Positions 1-6,436 of a DNA stretch of 43,098 nt are shown one piece after another (the first letter of the stretch is position 1; each line of letters starts with the position of its first letter). Where the stretch lies: positions 1 to 43,098 of IMG/VR virus record IMGVR_UViG_3300031576_000118; one strand, written 5' to 3'. The translations under genes and the position numbers were made by a program. This DNA comes from a virus. The notes beneath the pieces were generated by a model that did not search any database, was not told the origin of the DNA, and was given only the letters and a program-made list of their open reading frames with translations.

Positions 1-537
1 TTCCAGATACACCGGCTGATCTTCGACCCCCCAGAGGGTGACCTTGCCAGGGTGGGTGATGGCGTACTGCTCGGCGCCGGTAAACAATCCTTCTTGAAGA
101 AACAGCCGCGCGATCCGGGCATTGATCGACGGGTCTGGAAAGTCGGAGTAAAGGGCGGTATCACACAGTCCCTCCGCCCCTTCCAGAGCCACCAGCGACA
201 CCCCGAACTGCTCGTGTAGGTAACCGATCAGATCATTCAGCCGCTGCTGCGCCTCGGGCTGGGTATGAAGATCTTGGATATGGATCACGACGCCACGAGG
301 TTGCTCATCTTGAGGAGTCCAGGTTTCCTCGATTCTGCCCCAGTCGTCGGGAATGGTGATGGCATTGAAATCAAGACGAGCGAGAACAGGCGAAGAGCGG
401 GGGGCCTTGGTGTCCGACAGAGGGGGCATCGTGACGGCCCAGCCCTGAGGGGCTGGGAGGCTGGTCACAGCGAGGGCGACGGCGAGTAGCGCGTGCAGCG
501 CGCGCCACCGCTTACAAGTAGGTTGAAGCCATCTCAT
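1..537 (-). CDS. Host secreted protein of unknown function, C-terminus cut by window edge
   Basis: The reading frame is open from an ATG at 535-537 to the window edge, giving 179 residues of an incomplete protein; an in-frame TGA lies just upstream of the ATG. The N-terminus MRWLQPTCKRWRALHALLA followed by VALAVTSLPAPQGWA looks like a Sec signal peptide, so the protein is probably exported. The mature part contains a stretch VVIHIQDLHTQPEAQQRLND and a later VSLVALEGAEG. A His-rich strand followed by a Glu-containing strand is a pattern also seen in TraB/GumN/ChaN-like proteins, but the match is too weak to assign a family. It lies outside the prophage and is host DNA. No strong Shine-Dalgarno precedes the start. 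Confidence 0.6.
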   Translation of the reverse strand, partial: MRWLQPTCKRWRALHALLAVALAVTSLPAPQGWAVTMPPLSDTKAPRSSPVLARLDFNAITIPDDWGRIEETWTPQDEQPRGVVIHIQDLHTQPEAQQRLNDLIGYLHEQFGVSLVALEGAEGLCDTALYSDFPDPSINARIARLFLQEGLFTGAEQYAITHPGKVTLWGVEDQPVYLE

Positions 538-1018
538 CGAGGTTCAGCCATGACGAGAGACAAGGGTAGACTCCTCCCATCCCGCAGTCACAGGACAGGC
601 GCTTATAAGACGCTACTGTAAGTCTACCTGAGGGTTAGCGAGGCCGACAAGCAACGGGCGGCAATGGTGATACCTCTCTGAAGGGGGACAGAGAGGCGGC
701 TTGCGGTCGGCTCTACGTTGGCGCATTAGTAGGCAGTCCGAAGAGGTACTCAGACGCGTCCGACAACCGATTTCGGCTTTAATGCTGATCGGTCAAGGTA
801 TGCAGATTTTGGAGAGGGAGAGAGGCCCGGAGGCCAGATTTTTGGCCTGGAGGCGGACAAGGGGAGCGCCAACTCGGTGTAGAGAGGTATGGGCACGTCA
901 GGCGATCAATTTGAACGCCCTAACTCTTTGGGACACGCCAGATACGCGAAGCTCTGGTGACTATACGTTCACCAAGGTCTATTAGCGCCGGGAGGGTTGA
1001 TTTCGAGCTGAGGAAATG
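538..1018. other. Host intergenic region without a supported gene
   Basis: About 480 bases between the left host gene and attL. An open frame of 94 codons on the + strand (701-985) has no Shine-Dalgarno and reads as low-information sequence, so I do not call it. Reading leftwards, a TTATAA box near 600-606 could serve the left host gene, but no convincing -35 box accompanies it. A 6-bp inverted repeat (AGGCCA/TGGCCT) sits at about 828-852 without a T-tract. The base composition is less GC-rich than the prophage. Confidence 0.4.
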
Positions 1019-1039
1019 GCTGGCGGACTAGGATTCGAA
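1019..1039. other. attL: attL, left prophage attachment site
   Basis: A 21-bp sequence starting GCTGGCGGACTAGG and ending TTCGAA is repeated exactly at 42511-42531. It matches the acceptor stem and half the T arm of the tRNA-Gln gene at the right end. The two copies are direct repeats bounding integrase, repressor, replication and structural genes, so they are the products of site-specific integration. Immediately left of the core the host sequence reads ATG; on the minus strand this continues the tRNA 3' end as discriminator G plus CCA. Confidence 0.93.
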
Positions 1040-1180
1040 GCCACACAAGGCGACCCGTCCGCGATCGTGCTCAGCCCAGGGCCGTGGCGAGGGGGAGCCA
1101 CCCACCGACGAGCCGCGCTGCATTCCAACCGCTCCAACGCATCTAATCATTCCAGTCAGTCTACACGGCGGCGCGCTCGA

Positions 1181-1214
1181 CGGGCACAGTATCGCACACA
1201 GTGTCGGGCACACC
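1181..1214. repeat. Left cluster of three iterated repeats, candidate integrase arm-type sites
   Basis: Three direct copies of a CGGGCACA-like motif start at 1181, 1193 (CGCACACA) and 1205, exactly 12 bp apart. The last copy lies in GTGTCGGGCACACC. A matching cluster lies inside attR (42457-42493). Lambda-type integrases bind short iterated arm sites on both sides of the core. The symmetric placement on both prophage ends supports that role here, but binding is inferred. Confidence 0.6.
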
Positions 1215-1220
1215 CCAGCA

Positions 1221-1260
1221 GAAGAAAACGGACCCCAGCCGTCCGGTCAGCCGGGGTCCG
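1221..1260 (-). terminator. Rho-independent terminator of the late operon
   Basis: Read on the minus strand, GGACCCC pairs with GGGGTCC (7 bp, with further partial pairing of the GGCTGACC...GGCT interior) and is followed by GTTTTCTTC. It lies about 50 bases beyond the last late gene and faces the leftward transcript, so it should stop late transcription before attL and the host gene. Confidence 0.8.
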
Positions 1261-1309
1261 CGGCGTGGAGGCAGCGAGCTCCCGCCTACCGACGTGGGCG
1301 CGTCGGGTC

Positions 1310-1912
1310 TTACGGCGTGGGCGTTGGTGCGACGGGCTTCACCACGCTCAAGGCCTTCTCGGCGCCGAGCACGCCGGCGGTGCTCATGGCCAGCAGCCCG
1401 ATGACACCGGTGGCGACTTCCTGCACGCTATCCGCATGCGCGACCAGCCAGTCCTGCACCCCGGGCACCGCGAGCACCGCGGAGCCCGCCAGTGTGCCGA
1501 CGATGGTTTTCCAGGCGCGCCGTTGTGGGCTCCCATCCGGCCCGACCTCGAAGATGCCGGTGCTGATGTTCGCCGCCGTCTGCAGCACGGCTTCCGCCTT
1601 CGTGACGTCCCCGGCCCAGCCGAGGGCTGGCAGCGTGCTCGCGCCGCCCGCGAGCCGGATCTTGCGGCCGCGCCGGTTGGCGAAGTACAGCCCGGCCAGC
1701 ACGCCGACCGCCGAGCCGATCGGCCCGGAAAACGGAATCGGCAGGTCCTTGATCGGTTCCCCGACTCGTTTACCTTCTGTCAGCGGCGAGGCTTCGCCCT
1801 CGGCCAGTGGCGTGCTCAGTCCGGCGCGCGTATCCGATACGCCTTGCGGGAGTGCCGCGCACCCGCCCATCAGGAGCAGCAGCGCCACTCCCACGACCAG
1901 TTGATGCCTCAT
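1310..1912 (-). CDS. Phage lipoprotein at the end of the lysis region
   Basis: 200 residues. The start is supported by AGGAGGG eight bases upstream. The N-terminus is a lipoprotein signal: basic MRHQ, hydrophobic LVVGVALLLL, lipobox MGGC with Cys18 as the likely lipidated residue. Two further hydrophobic stretches (around GPIGSAVGVLAGLYFA, and later AVLAVPGVQDWLV with EVATGVIGLLAMSTAGVL) could contact or cross the membrane. It is the last gene of the late operon, coupled by ATGA overlap to the gene upstream and followed by the terminator. Position next to XhlA-like and holin-like genes suggests a role in lysis, for example outer-membrane disruption, but it lacks an obvious spanin layout and its function is unknown. 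Confidence 0.75.
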   Translation of the reverse strand: MRHQLVVGVALLLLMGGCAALPQGVSDTRAGLSTPLAEGEASPLTEGKRVGEPIKDLPIPFSGPIGSAVGVLAGLYFANRRGRKIRLAGGASTLPALGWAGDVTKAEAVLQTAANISTGIFEVGPDGSPQRRAWKTIVGTLAGSAVLAVPGVQDWLVAHADSVQEVATGVIGLLAMSTAGVLGAEKALSVVKPVAPTPTP

Positions 1913-2136
1913 GTCCTTCCCTCCTGTTGTTTCCGGCGGTGCTCGGCCAGGACGTCGAAGGCGGTCCGCATCGCCTTCTGCGTAGCTTCGCTCCGCTCGT
2001 TCGGCGCCTCATAGCGGCACCGGCCGTTCTCGTAGATCCACGCGCCGTGGACCTCGACTTCCAGCGCGATCTCGACGCCACCGACCGCCAGCGCCGGCCA
2101 CAGCTTGCAGCGATCCTCGGGCGGGATGCCGCTCAT
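1909..2136 (-). CDS. Small hypothetical protein in the lysis region
   Basis: 75 residues, start and stop both in 4-base ATGA overlaps with the neighbours, so it is translated as part of the coupled lysis cluster. No signal peptide or membrane segment is visible. The C-terminal half (ERSEATQKAMRTAFDVLAEH) is probably helical. I do not recognise the family. It is too short for any known endolysin catalytic domain. Confidence 0.7.
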   Translation of the reverse strand: MSGIPPEDRCKLWPALAVGGVEIALEVEVHGAWIYENGRCRYEAPNERSEATQKAMRTAFDVLAEHRRKQQEGRT

Positions 2137-2360
2137 GGGCGCGGCGTCCCCGGGCCCCCGCCGTCCCAGCTGAGGATCACCAGCGCCAGCCCGACGGCGA
2201 TGAAGCCGATGCCGGTGTTCGTGGCCATGCCGATGTCATCGCCGAACCAATGGGTGAACCAGCGGTGGTGCTGGTAGAGCTTGCCCATCAGACAGAGCGC
2301 GCCGATCGACAGCGCGAACCAGCCCAGCAGCGAGCCCGCGATCTTGCGCATGGCCGTCAT
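2133..2360 (-). CDS. Small membrane protein, holin-like
   Basis: 75 residues starting MTAMRKIAGSLLG. The ATG at 2358-2360 overlaps the upstream stop as ATGA, which decides the start over a longer in-frame extension. Two hydrophobic segments (around SLLGWFALSIGALCLMG and NTGIGFIAVGLALVIL) are joined by a charged, aromatic loop. Size, two membrane spans and position next to an XhlA-like protein fit a small holin or antiholin that permeabilises the inner membrane at lysis. Sequence alone does not prove holin function. Confidence 0.65.
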   Translation of the reverse strand: MTAMRKIAGSLLGWFALSIGALCLMGKLYQHHRWFTHWFGDDIGMATNTGIGFIAVGLALVILSWDGGGPGTPRP

Positions 2361-2581
2361 CCTCGCATCATGTTCACCAGCAGCCCGACCGACAGCGATG
2401 AGAGGAACGCGATCATCACGACCACGCTCCATGGCGGCCGGTAGCCGCGATCCAGCCGGTCGCGGATCCAGTCCAGGTCTTTTTTGATCTCGCCGAGTTG
2501 TCGACCGAACGACAACTGCGTCGTTTCCAGCACCGCGACCCGCTCGACCAGATCGTGCATGCGCTCCTCGCTGGTGGCCAT
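2357..2581 (-). CDS. XhlA-like lysis-associated protein
   Basis: 74 residues: an N-terminal predicted coiled coil (MHDLVERVAVLETTQ onward) followed by a single C-terminal membrane span (VVVMIAFLSSLSVGLLVNMM). This layout matches the XhlA family of phage-like accessory lysis proteins, which act with a holin at the membrane. It is coupled by ATGA to the holin-like gene downstream. No clear Shine-Dalgarno precedes it; it lies 7 bases after the upstream stop. Confidence 0.7.
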   Translation of the reverse strand: MATSEERMHDLVERVAVLETTQLSFGRQLGEIKKDLDWIRDRLDRGYRPPWSVVVMIAFLSSLSVGLLVNMMRG

Positions 2582-2588
2582 CGCAGGG

Positions 2589-2972
2589 TTACGTGGCGAT
2601 GTAGTCGGCGTTCTCGACGATCAGCTCGTCCTGGTGCACGAGCCGCTTGCCGTTGGCGGTGACGTCGAAGAGCAGCCGGTGCCGCTCGTAGCGGATGGCG
2701 GCGTTCGGCGTGCCGGCGACGATGGGGTTATCCGCCGGCAGCATGCTGAAGGTGACCAGCCCGCTCGTCGCGTGCATGTCGATCTGCCCGGAGAAGGCGA
2801 CGGCCTGCTCCTGCGCGTCCCGGGTGTTGATCACGGTCTGCGCGTCGTCGTCCAGGTTCTTCAGCGTGACCTTGAAACTCGTCACCTGCGCCTTCTGCAC
2901 CGCTGCGCCGTCGTCGTACTTGAGGGTGACCGTGTACTTCGCGTTGGTGCGCTCCTTCGCCAGAAACGCCAT
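2589..2972 (-). CDS. Hypothetical structural protein near tail fibres
   Basis: 127 residues with a good ribosome binding site (AGGAGG seven bases upstream). The sequence alternates hydrophobic and polar residues (KYTVTLKYDDG, VTSFKVTLKNLDD, GLVTFSMLPAD, YERHRLLFDVTANG), as expected of a beta-sandwich. No cysteines, signal peptide or membrane segment. Its position after the fibre-like genes suggests a baseplate- or fibre-associated beta domain, but the family is not recognised. Confidence 0.65.
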   Translation of the reverse strand: MAFLAKERTNAKYTVTLKYDDGAAVQKAQVTSFKVTLKNLDDDAQTVINTRDAQEQAVAFSGQIDMHATSGLVTFSMLPADNPIVAGTPNAAIRYERHRLLFDVTANGKRLVHQDELIVENADYIAT

Positions 2973-2981
2973 GCCAGCCTC

Positions 2982-3890
2982 CTAAGGATTAAACTCCGCA
3001 CCGCTGCCCCCCGCGCTCGTTCCCTGTGCGCCAGTGCCGTCCGGCTCCGCTTCCCCGGCTCCGCTTCCCCCTCCTGATGCTATCCCTGCTGTGGTGCCAT
3101 CCGCGCTGGCTGCTGCGGCCGCTTGGCCTGTGCCGCCGGACATGGCCTGATCAAGCGCACGGATGTACTTGGTCAGGGTCACGATGGCGGCGACCAGGTC
3201 ATCCGTCAGCGTGATCGTTTCGATGAGCGCGGCCTTCACGGTGGACTTGTTCACCGTGTCAATCAGCGAGACCGCTTCGCTCCGCGTGATCTGCGCGTGC
3301 TTCGTGATCACGTCGGCCGGCGTGATCGTTTCGAGCAACATCTTCTGCGCCGTCTTGGTGATCGCATCGGTCAACGTCAGCGTGTCGGCCAGCACCTTCG
3401 CCGCCTGCTTCGAGAGCGCGTCGGTCAGCGCCACCGACTCCGTGAGGGTCTTGGCGGTTAGCCGCGTCAGGTCATCGGTCAGCGTGAGGACTTCGGTGAG
3501 CGTGTGTTGAATGATCGACCTGTTCAGGGTGTCGGCCAGCGTGAGGCTGTCGCTCAACGGCTTCGTCGCGTCCTTCACCAGTACGTCGGTCAACGTCAGC
3601 GTTTCGGTGAGTTCCTTCACGAAGATTAGTTGAGTAATCAACGTGTCTGCCAGCGTTGCTGTCTCTGTCAGCGTCTTACTGGTGAGCTTGAGCAACGTGT
3701 CGGTCAACGTGATCGTTTCCGACAGCGGCTTGGTGGCGTCCCTGATCAGGGTATCGGTGAGCGTGATGGACTCCGTGAGTTCCTGGGTATAGGACGCGCC
3801 GGCAGATAACACCCGTTGCGCCCACTCTTGGGTGAGCACCCAGGCGTCCAACTCGTTCTGCGCTTGCACTTGGTCGAGATATAGCATCAC
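2982..3890 (-). CDS. Repeat-built fibre-like protein
   Basis: 302 residues. After a 37-residue leader, about 11 tandem repeats of 18-20 residues run from residue 38 to about 246, each of the form LTETITLTDTLxK followed by 5-7 variable polar residues such as DATKP or LTSKT. The regular Thr/Leu/Asp spacing suggests a repetitive fold such as a beta-stack or helical rod. The last 50 residues are Gly/Ala/Ser-rich and low complexity, with sparse acidic residues, ending SGAEFNP. It is coupled by ATGA to the gene upstream and sits among tail tip and fibre genes, so a surface-exposed fibre or adhesin is plausible. The family is not recognised. Confidence 0.75.
   Translation of the reverse strand: MMLYLDQVQAQNELDAWVLTQEWAQRVLSAGASYTQELTESITLTDTLIRDATKPLSETITLTDTLLKLTSKTLTETATLADTLITQLIFVKELTETLTLTDVLVKDATKPLSDSLTLADTLNRSIIQHTLTEVLTLTDDLTRLTAKTLTESVALTDALSKQAAKVLADTLTLTDAITKTAQKMLLETITPADVITKHAQITRSEAVSLIDTVNKSTVKAALIETITLTDDLVAAIVTLTKYIRALDQAMSGGTGQAAAAASADGTTAGIASGGGSGAGEAEPDGTGAQGTSAGGSGAEFNP
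3153..3779 (-). repeat. Tandem coding repeats of 54-60 bp in the fibre gene
   Basis: About 11 degenerate direct repeats encode the LTETxTLTDTL units. At the DNA level, strings such as GTCAACGTCAGCGT and GTCAGCGTGATCG recur on the + strand with a spacing of 54-60 bp. Repeats differ mainly at the variable end of each unit, consistent with expansion by duplication followed by divergence. Confidence 0.8.
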
Positions 3891-4519
3891 ACTTCCCCTG
3901 ACCGGATCAGTTGTTCAGGTGCGGCGGTGGCAAACGCCGATGTAACGCTCTCGCACAGGTAGTCGTCGAGGAAGTTGGCCGTCTGCTCGGATAGGTGAAT
4001 CCCGGCAAAGTTGTTGCCTACCAGGTTGTCATCCCCCGATGACACGCGCTCCACGCCGTCAATGTATCCCTTCTTCGCGGCGGCGCGGATTTCCAATTTG
4101 ATGACCCGTCCATCCCGCGCTCCGCCGTCGGTGTAGGACGCGAGTTGCGTGTTGGAGTTCGCGATGCGTTTTCGGAGCAGGAGTATATTGTCCCCGCCCC
4201 ACGCTAAGTGATAGTGATTTGCGCGGCCATCGGTATCGGTGGCGTTCATGCGCCCGACGGGCCCGCCGTTGCGCGACGCGAAGCTGGCACCAGGGGAAAC
4301 CGTGGCCGAAACGTCCATGTCGTCGTCGCCCACGTCGGTATTCTCGCGGCCGCAGATCGGGTCAGCCGCCGCCGTATCCCCGCCCCAGTCCACGGTGTCG
4401 ATTGACTGGTCGCGCAGATACAACGAGCTCCATGAGGTGCCAGTCGGAGATGGCACATGCGCGGAGAGCGCGGTGTTCGCTCCTTCCGTGAAGCTGTCCT
4501 GTGCGATAATTGCCATCAC
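3887..4519 (-). CDS. Putative beta-sandwich (LamG-like) tail protein
   Basis: 210 residues. The N-terminus IIAQDSFTEGANTALSAH resembles a recurrent opening of LamG or concanavalin-like domains found in phage and secreted proteins, where a short DxFT strand leads into a jelly-roll. Strands continue through LLLRKRIANSNTQLASY and VIKLEIRAAAKKGYIDGVE, a pattern common in carbohydrate-binding sandwiches. The start lies in an ATGA overlap with the upstream gene. Position among fibres suggests binding of a cell-surface glycan. This is a fold-level guess and no catalytic residues are identified. Confidence 0.65.
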   Translation of the reverse strand: MMAIIAQDSFTEGANTALSAHVPSPTGTSWSSLYLRDQSIDTVDWGGDTAAADPICGRENTDVGDDDMDVSATVSPGASFASRNGGPVGRMNATDTDGRANHYHLAWGGDNILLLRKRIANSNTQLASYTDGGARDGRVIKLEIRAAAKKGYIDGVERVSSGDDNLVGNNFAGIHLSEQTANFLDDYLCESVTSAFATAAPEQLIRSGEV

Positions 4520-4998
4520 GTCCTCACAATGAAATCGCGGAGCCGGACGTCCGACTTCTGCATTCGCTGAATGATCACGTCGAGCCAGTCTTCCATCGTG
4601 GCGATCTCCGGCACGGCATCCCCGTCCGTCCCGGTGCCGTCGGCTCGGGTCGCCAACTGGCGCGCGATCAGTCGGAGCGCAATTCGTCGCGCCGGTGTTA
4701 GCGTGTCAAATCGCTTACCGCGCAGTTTCGACAGGAGGGCCTCGGGCGAGGCTTCCGAATCGTCGGACACGTCAGCCGTCAGATGCACGATACCTGCGAG
4801 CGCGCCGATGGTCGCGTGGACGGCCGGCGGCGCGTCCACGTACACGATGCACCGTTGATATGTGGGGCGCGAATCGGTGGGACTGCGATTCGGGATGCAC
4901 GCAGACCAATGGGCATTGGGAATGTCGGCCACGGCCGGACGCCAATCATCACCGTCGGTGCCGGTGCCGATGATCGGGCACAGGTAGTAGCGAATCAG
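4516..4998 (-). CDS. Conserved-type phage tail-region protein, apparent CTG start
   Basis: 160 residues if begun at CTG (4996-4998). GGAGGAG lies 7 bases upstream of this CTG, the reading frame continues without a stop, and the N-terminus then reads IRYYLCPIIGTGTDGDDWR, which resembles the opening of small tail-region proteins in other phages. The first conventional start is a GTG at 4932, which has no ribosome binding site and would remove this segment. The rest is mixed alpha/beta with a helical C-terminus (MEDWLDVIIQRMQKSD). Stop overlaps the next start as ATGA. Function unknown. Confidence 0.65.
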   Translation of the reverse strand: MIRYYLCPIIGTGTDGDDWRPAVADIPNAHWSACIPNRSPTDSRPTYQRCIVYVDAPPAVHATIGALAGIVHLTADVSDDSEASPEALLSKLRGKRFDTLTPARRIALRLIARQLATRADGTGTDGDAVPEIATMEDWLDVIIQRMQKSDVRLRDFIVRT

Positions 4999-4999
4999 C

Positions 5000-5470
5000 T
5001 TACGGCTCCTCCCAGATCAGCGTGCCTTCGACCTTGCCGGCCGCACTCGACTTGAGTTTTACCCCCGCCTTCGACGCGGCGGCGACGGCGTTGTGAATGA
5101 GGACGCCGAGGCCACGCGGCACCGCCCACCGCATCCCACCCTTCTGGTTGAACCCGAAGCGGACGATGGGCTGTCCCTGGTAGGCCGTCGGCTCCGCGGA
5201 GAAGTTAACCGTCCCCGCGACCGCGGCTGCGGCGCCTTGCGCGTCCAATTCCTCAGGTGTTTGCGCCGTCCCGGTGCCCGCTGTCGTGGCGTCCAGCCGT
5301 TGCAGGCAGGCCGTGTGCGCGGTGTCCGCCGGGGCGGTGATCCCGGAGCCGGTCACGATCACTTCCTGAACTTCGGCGCGTTCCCCCGCGGCGTCGGCGT
5401 TGATGAGCAGCATCGTCTTAAACGCTGTGCTCGTGGCGAAATCCTCGAACGTCAAACTGAAACGAGGCAT
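5000..5470 (-). CDS. Hypothetical phage structural protein
   Basis: 156 residues beginning MPRFSLTFEDFATSTAFKTM. An Ala/Gly/Thr-rich middle and beta-prone segments (YQGQPIVRFGFNQKGGMRW, VEGTLIWEEP) suggest a small structural domain. It overlaps the upstream zinc-ribbon gene by 19 bases and directly precedes the CTG-started gene. Its place between fibre genes suggests a tail tip or fibre accessory. Family not recognised. Confidence 0.7.
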   Translation of the reverse strand: MPRFSLTFEDFATSTAFKTMLLINADAAGERAEVQEVIVTGSGITAPADTAHTACLQRLDATTAGTGTAQTPEELDAQGAAAAVAGTVNFSAEPTAYQGQPIVRFGFNQKGGMRWAVPRGLGVLIHNAVAAASKAGVKLKSSAAGKVEGTLIWEEP

Positions 5471-5682
5471 GAAGTCCTCCCGGCTCCACCCACCAGGGGA
5501 GCGTTATACGTTCCCTGCTGAAGCACTTGCTTGCACCGTCGGCACCGTTCGATGTAGGTCATCACGCCGTGCTTCCATCCCCCTTGCAGATCAACGTCGG
5601 TGGCGTCCTGACAGTGGTGGCACCACGGCTTCGCGGTTGGGACGAATGGATTGTGCGACGTGATCCCGAACCGCCGCGCCAT
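5452..5682 (-). CDS. Small zinc-ribbon protein
   Basis: 76 residues with two Cys pairs, WCHHCQ and RCRRCK, about 26 residues apart: the layout of a zinc ribbon. It begins one base after the upstream stop and overlaps the next gene by 19 bases. Such mini-proteins are frequent in phage late operons; their role is unknown. A C-terminal tail of about 20 residues follows the ribbon. Confidence 0.7.
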   Translation of the reverse strand: MARRFGITSHNPFVPTAKPWCHHCQDATDVDLQGGWKHGVMTYIERCRRCKQVLQQGTYNAPLVGGAGRTSCLVSV

Positions 5683-5683
5683 G

Positions 5684-6196
5684 TTAGGCCACCGCGATCT
5701 TCCACGTGATCTGCAACGAGTCGCCGTTGACTACGTTGACCGCGGCGAACACCTGCCGGGCCAGCAGCGTCCCGGCGCTGATCGAATCGAGCAGCCCGGC
5801 CTCTGTCACTGCGAAGGAGGCCGTGAACGCAAAGGTGAACACCACCTGCGCGGTGTCATTCGTCACGGTCGTTGTGATCCGCGATGTCGTCCCGGCGGCC
5901 CGGGCCCCGCCGCCCGTTGTGATCTCGGCGCCCAGCGCCGTATCGCCTGCAGCTGCCGCGACCGTGCCGGTGCCGATGGCGATGTGCTCAAAGAAGTTCG
6001 TGATGACCCCGTTGAGCAACCCCGCCGCCGCCGCCTTGCCCGCGTTGACGACAAGGTTCTTCACGTCGCGCCGGTCGATCACGCGGCCGTGGCGAATGTG
6101 CAGGACTTCAAACTCGCCCCGCAGCCTCATACCCTCGGCCAAGCCCTTACCCACGCCCTTGGTCAGCGTGTCCCGCACCCCCACCGACTCGTTCAT
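5684..6196 (-). CDS. Phage tail fibre-associated protein
   Basis: 170 residues, preceded by GGAGGG at a good distance. It has the signature of a family of tail-fibre proteins: an N-terminal HIRHGRVIDRRDVKNLVVNAG, then a FFEHIAIGTGTVAAAAGDT strand-turn motif with an LGAEI/R stretch, and a C-terminal FAVTEAGLLDS motif. In related phages such proteins occur near the tail tip and fibres. It likely forms a beta-rich knob or adaptor. Position between the long fibre and small structural genes agrees. Confidence 0.75.
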   Translation of the reverse strand: MNESVGVRDTLTKGVGKGLAEGMRLRGEFEVLHIRHGRVIDRRDVKNLVVNAGKAAAAGLLNGVITNFFEHIAIGTGTVAAAAGDTALGAEITTGGGARAAGTTSRITTTVTNDTAQVVFTFAFTASFAVTEAGLLDSISAGTLLARQVFAAVNVVNGDSLQITWKIAVA

Positions 6197-6234
6197 CTGC
6201 CCTCCTTGTGGTTCAACGTTGAACGTCTGCCCCG

Positions 6235-6417
6235 CTAGGCTGCTCCTGGTGCGGCCGCCGGTGGCTTCGGTCGTTCCGCCGTGATCACCACGGTCGTCGT
6301 GATCTGAATCTTCCCGTCGACGTGCTCATGGTAGAGGTGTTCCAGTCCCCATTTGTGCGCGAGCGCTTCGAGATCCGCCCGGATCTGCTGCACGGTCGCC
6401 CAGTCCCCGCCGGTCAT
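6235..6417 (-). CDS. Small hypothetical protein
   Basis: 60 residues. The N-terminal half (VQQIRADLEALAHKWGLEHLY) is probably a helix; the C-terminal half is a beta strand (KIQITTTVVITAE) and a Pro/Ala tail. It lies between the long fibre gene and the fibre-associated gene on the same strand. No family recognised. Conservation of the frame between two well-supported genes is the main support. Confidence 0.55.
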   Translation of the reverse strand: MTGGDWATVQQIRADLEALAHKWGLEHLYHEHVDGKIQITTTVVITAERPKPPAAAPGAA

Positions 6418-6436
6418 CGCTGCCTCCTCTGTTCGC

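Noticed and set aside
701-985. 94-codon + strand frame in host intergenic DNA
   Set aside because: No Shine-Dalgarno, no recognisable sequence, no partner.
1016-2014. Long + strand frame of 332 codons
   Set aside because: It runs antisense to two supported lysis-region genes and through attL and the terminator; low-complexity Arg/Ala-rich translation.
3153-3779. CRISPR-like array
   Set aside because: Repeats are degenerate, in-frame protein repeats with no conserved spacer/repeat boundaries.
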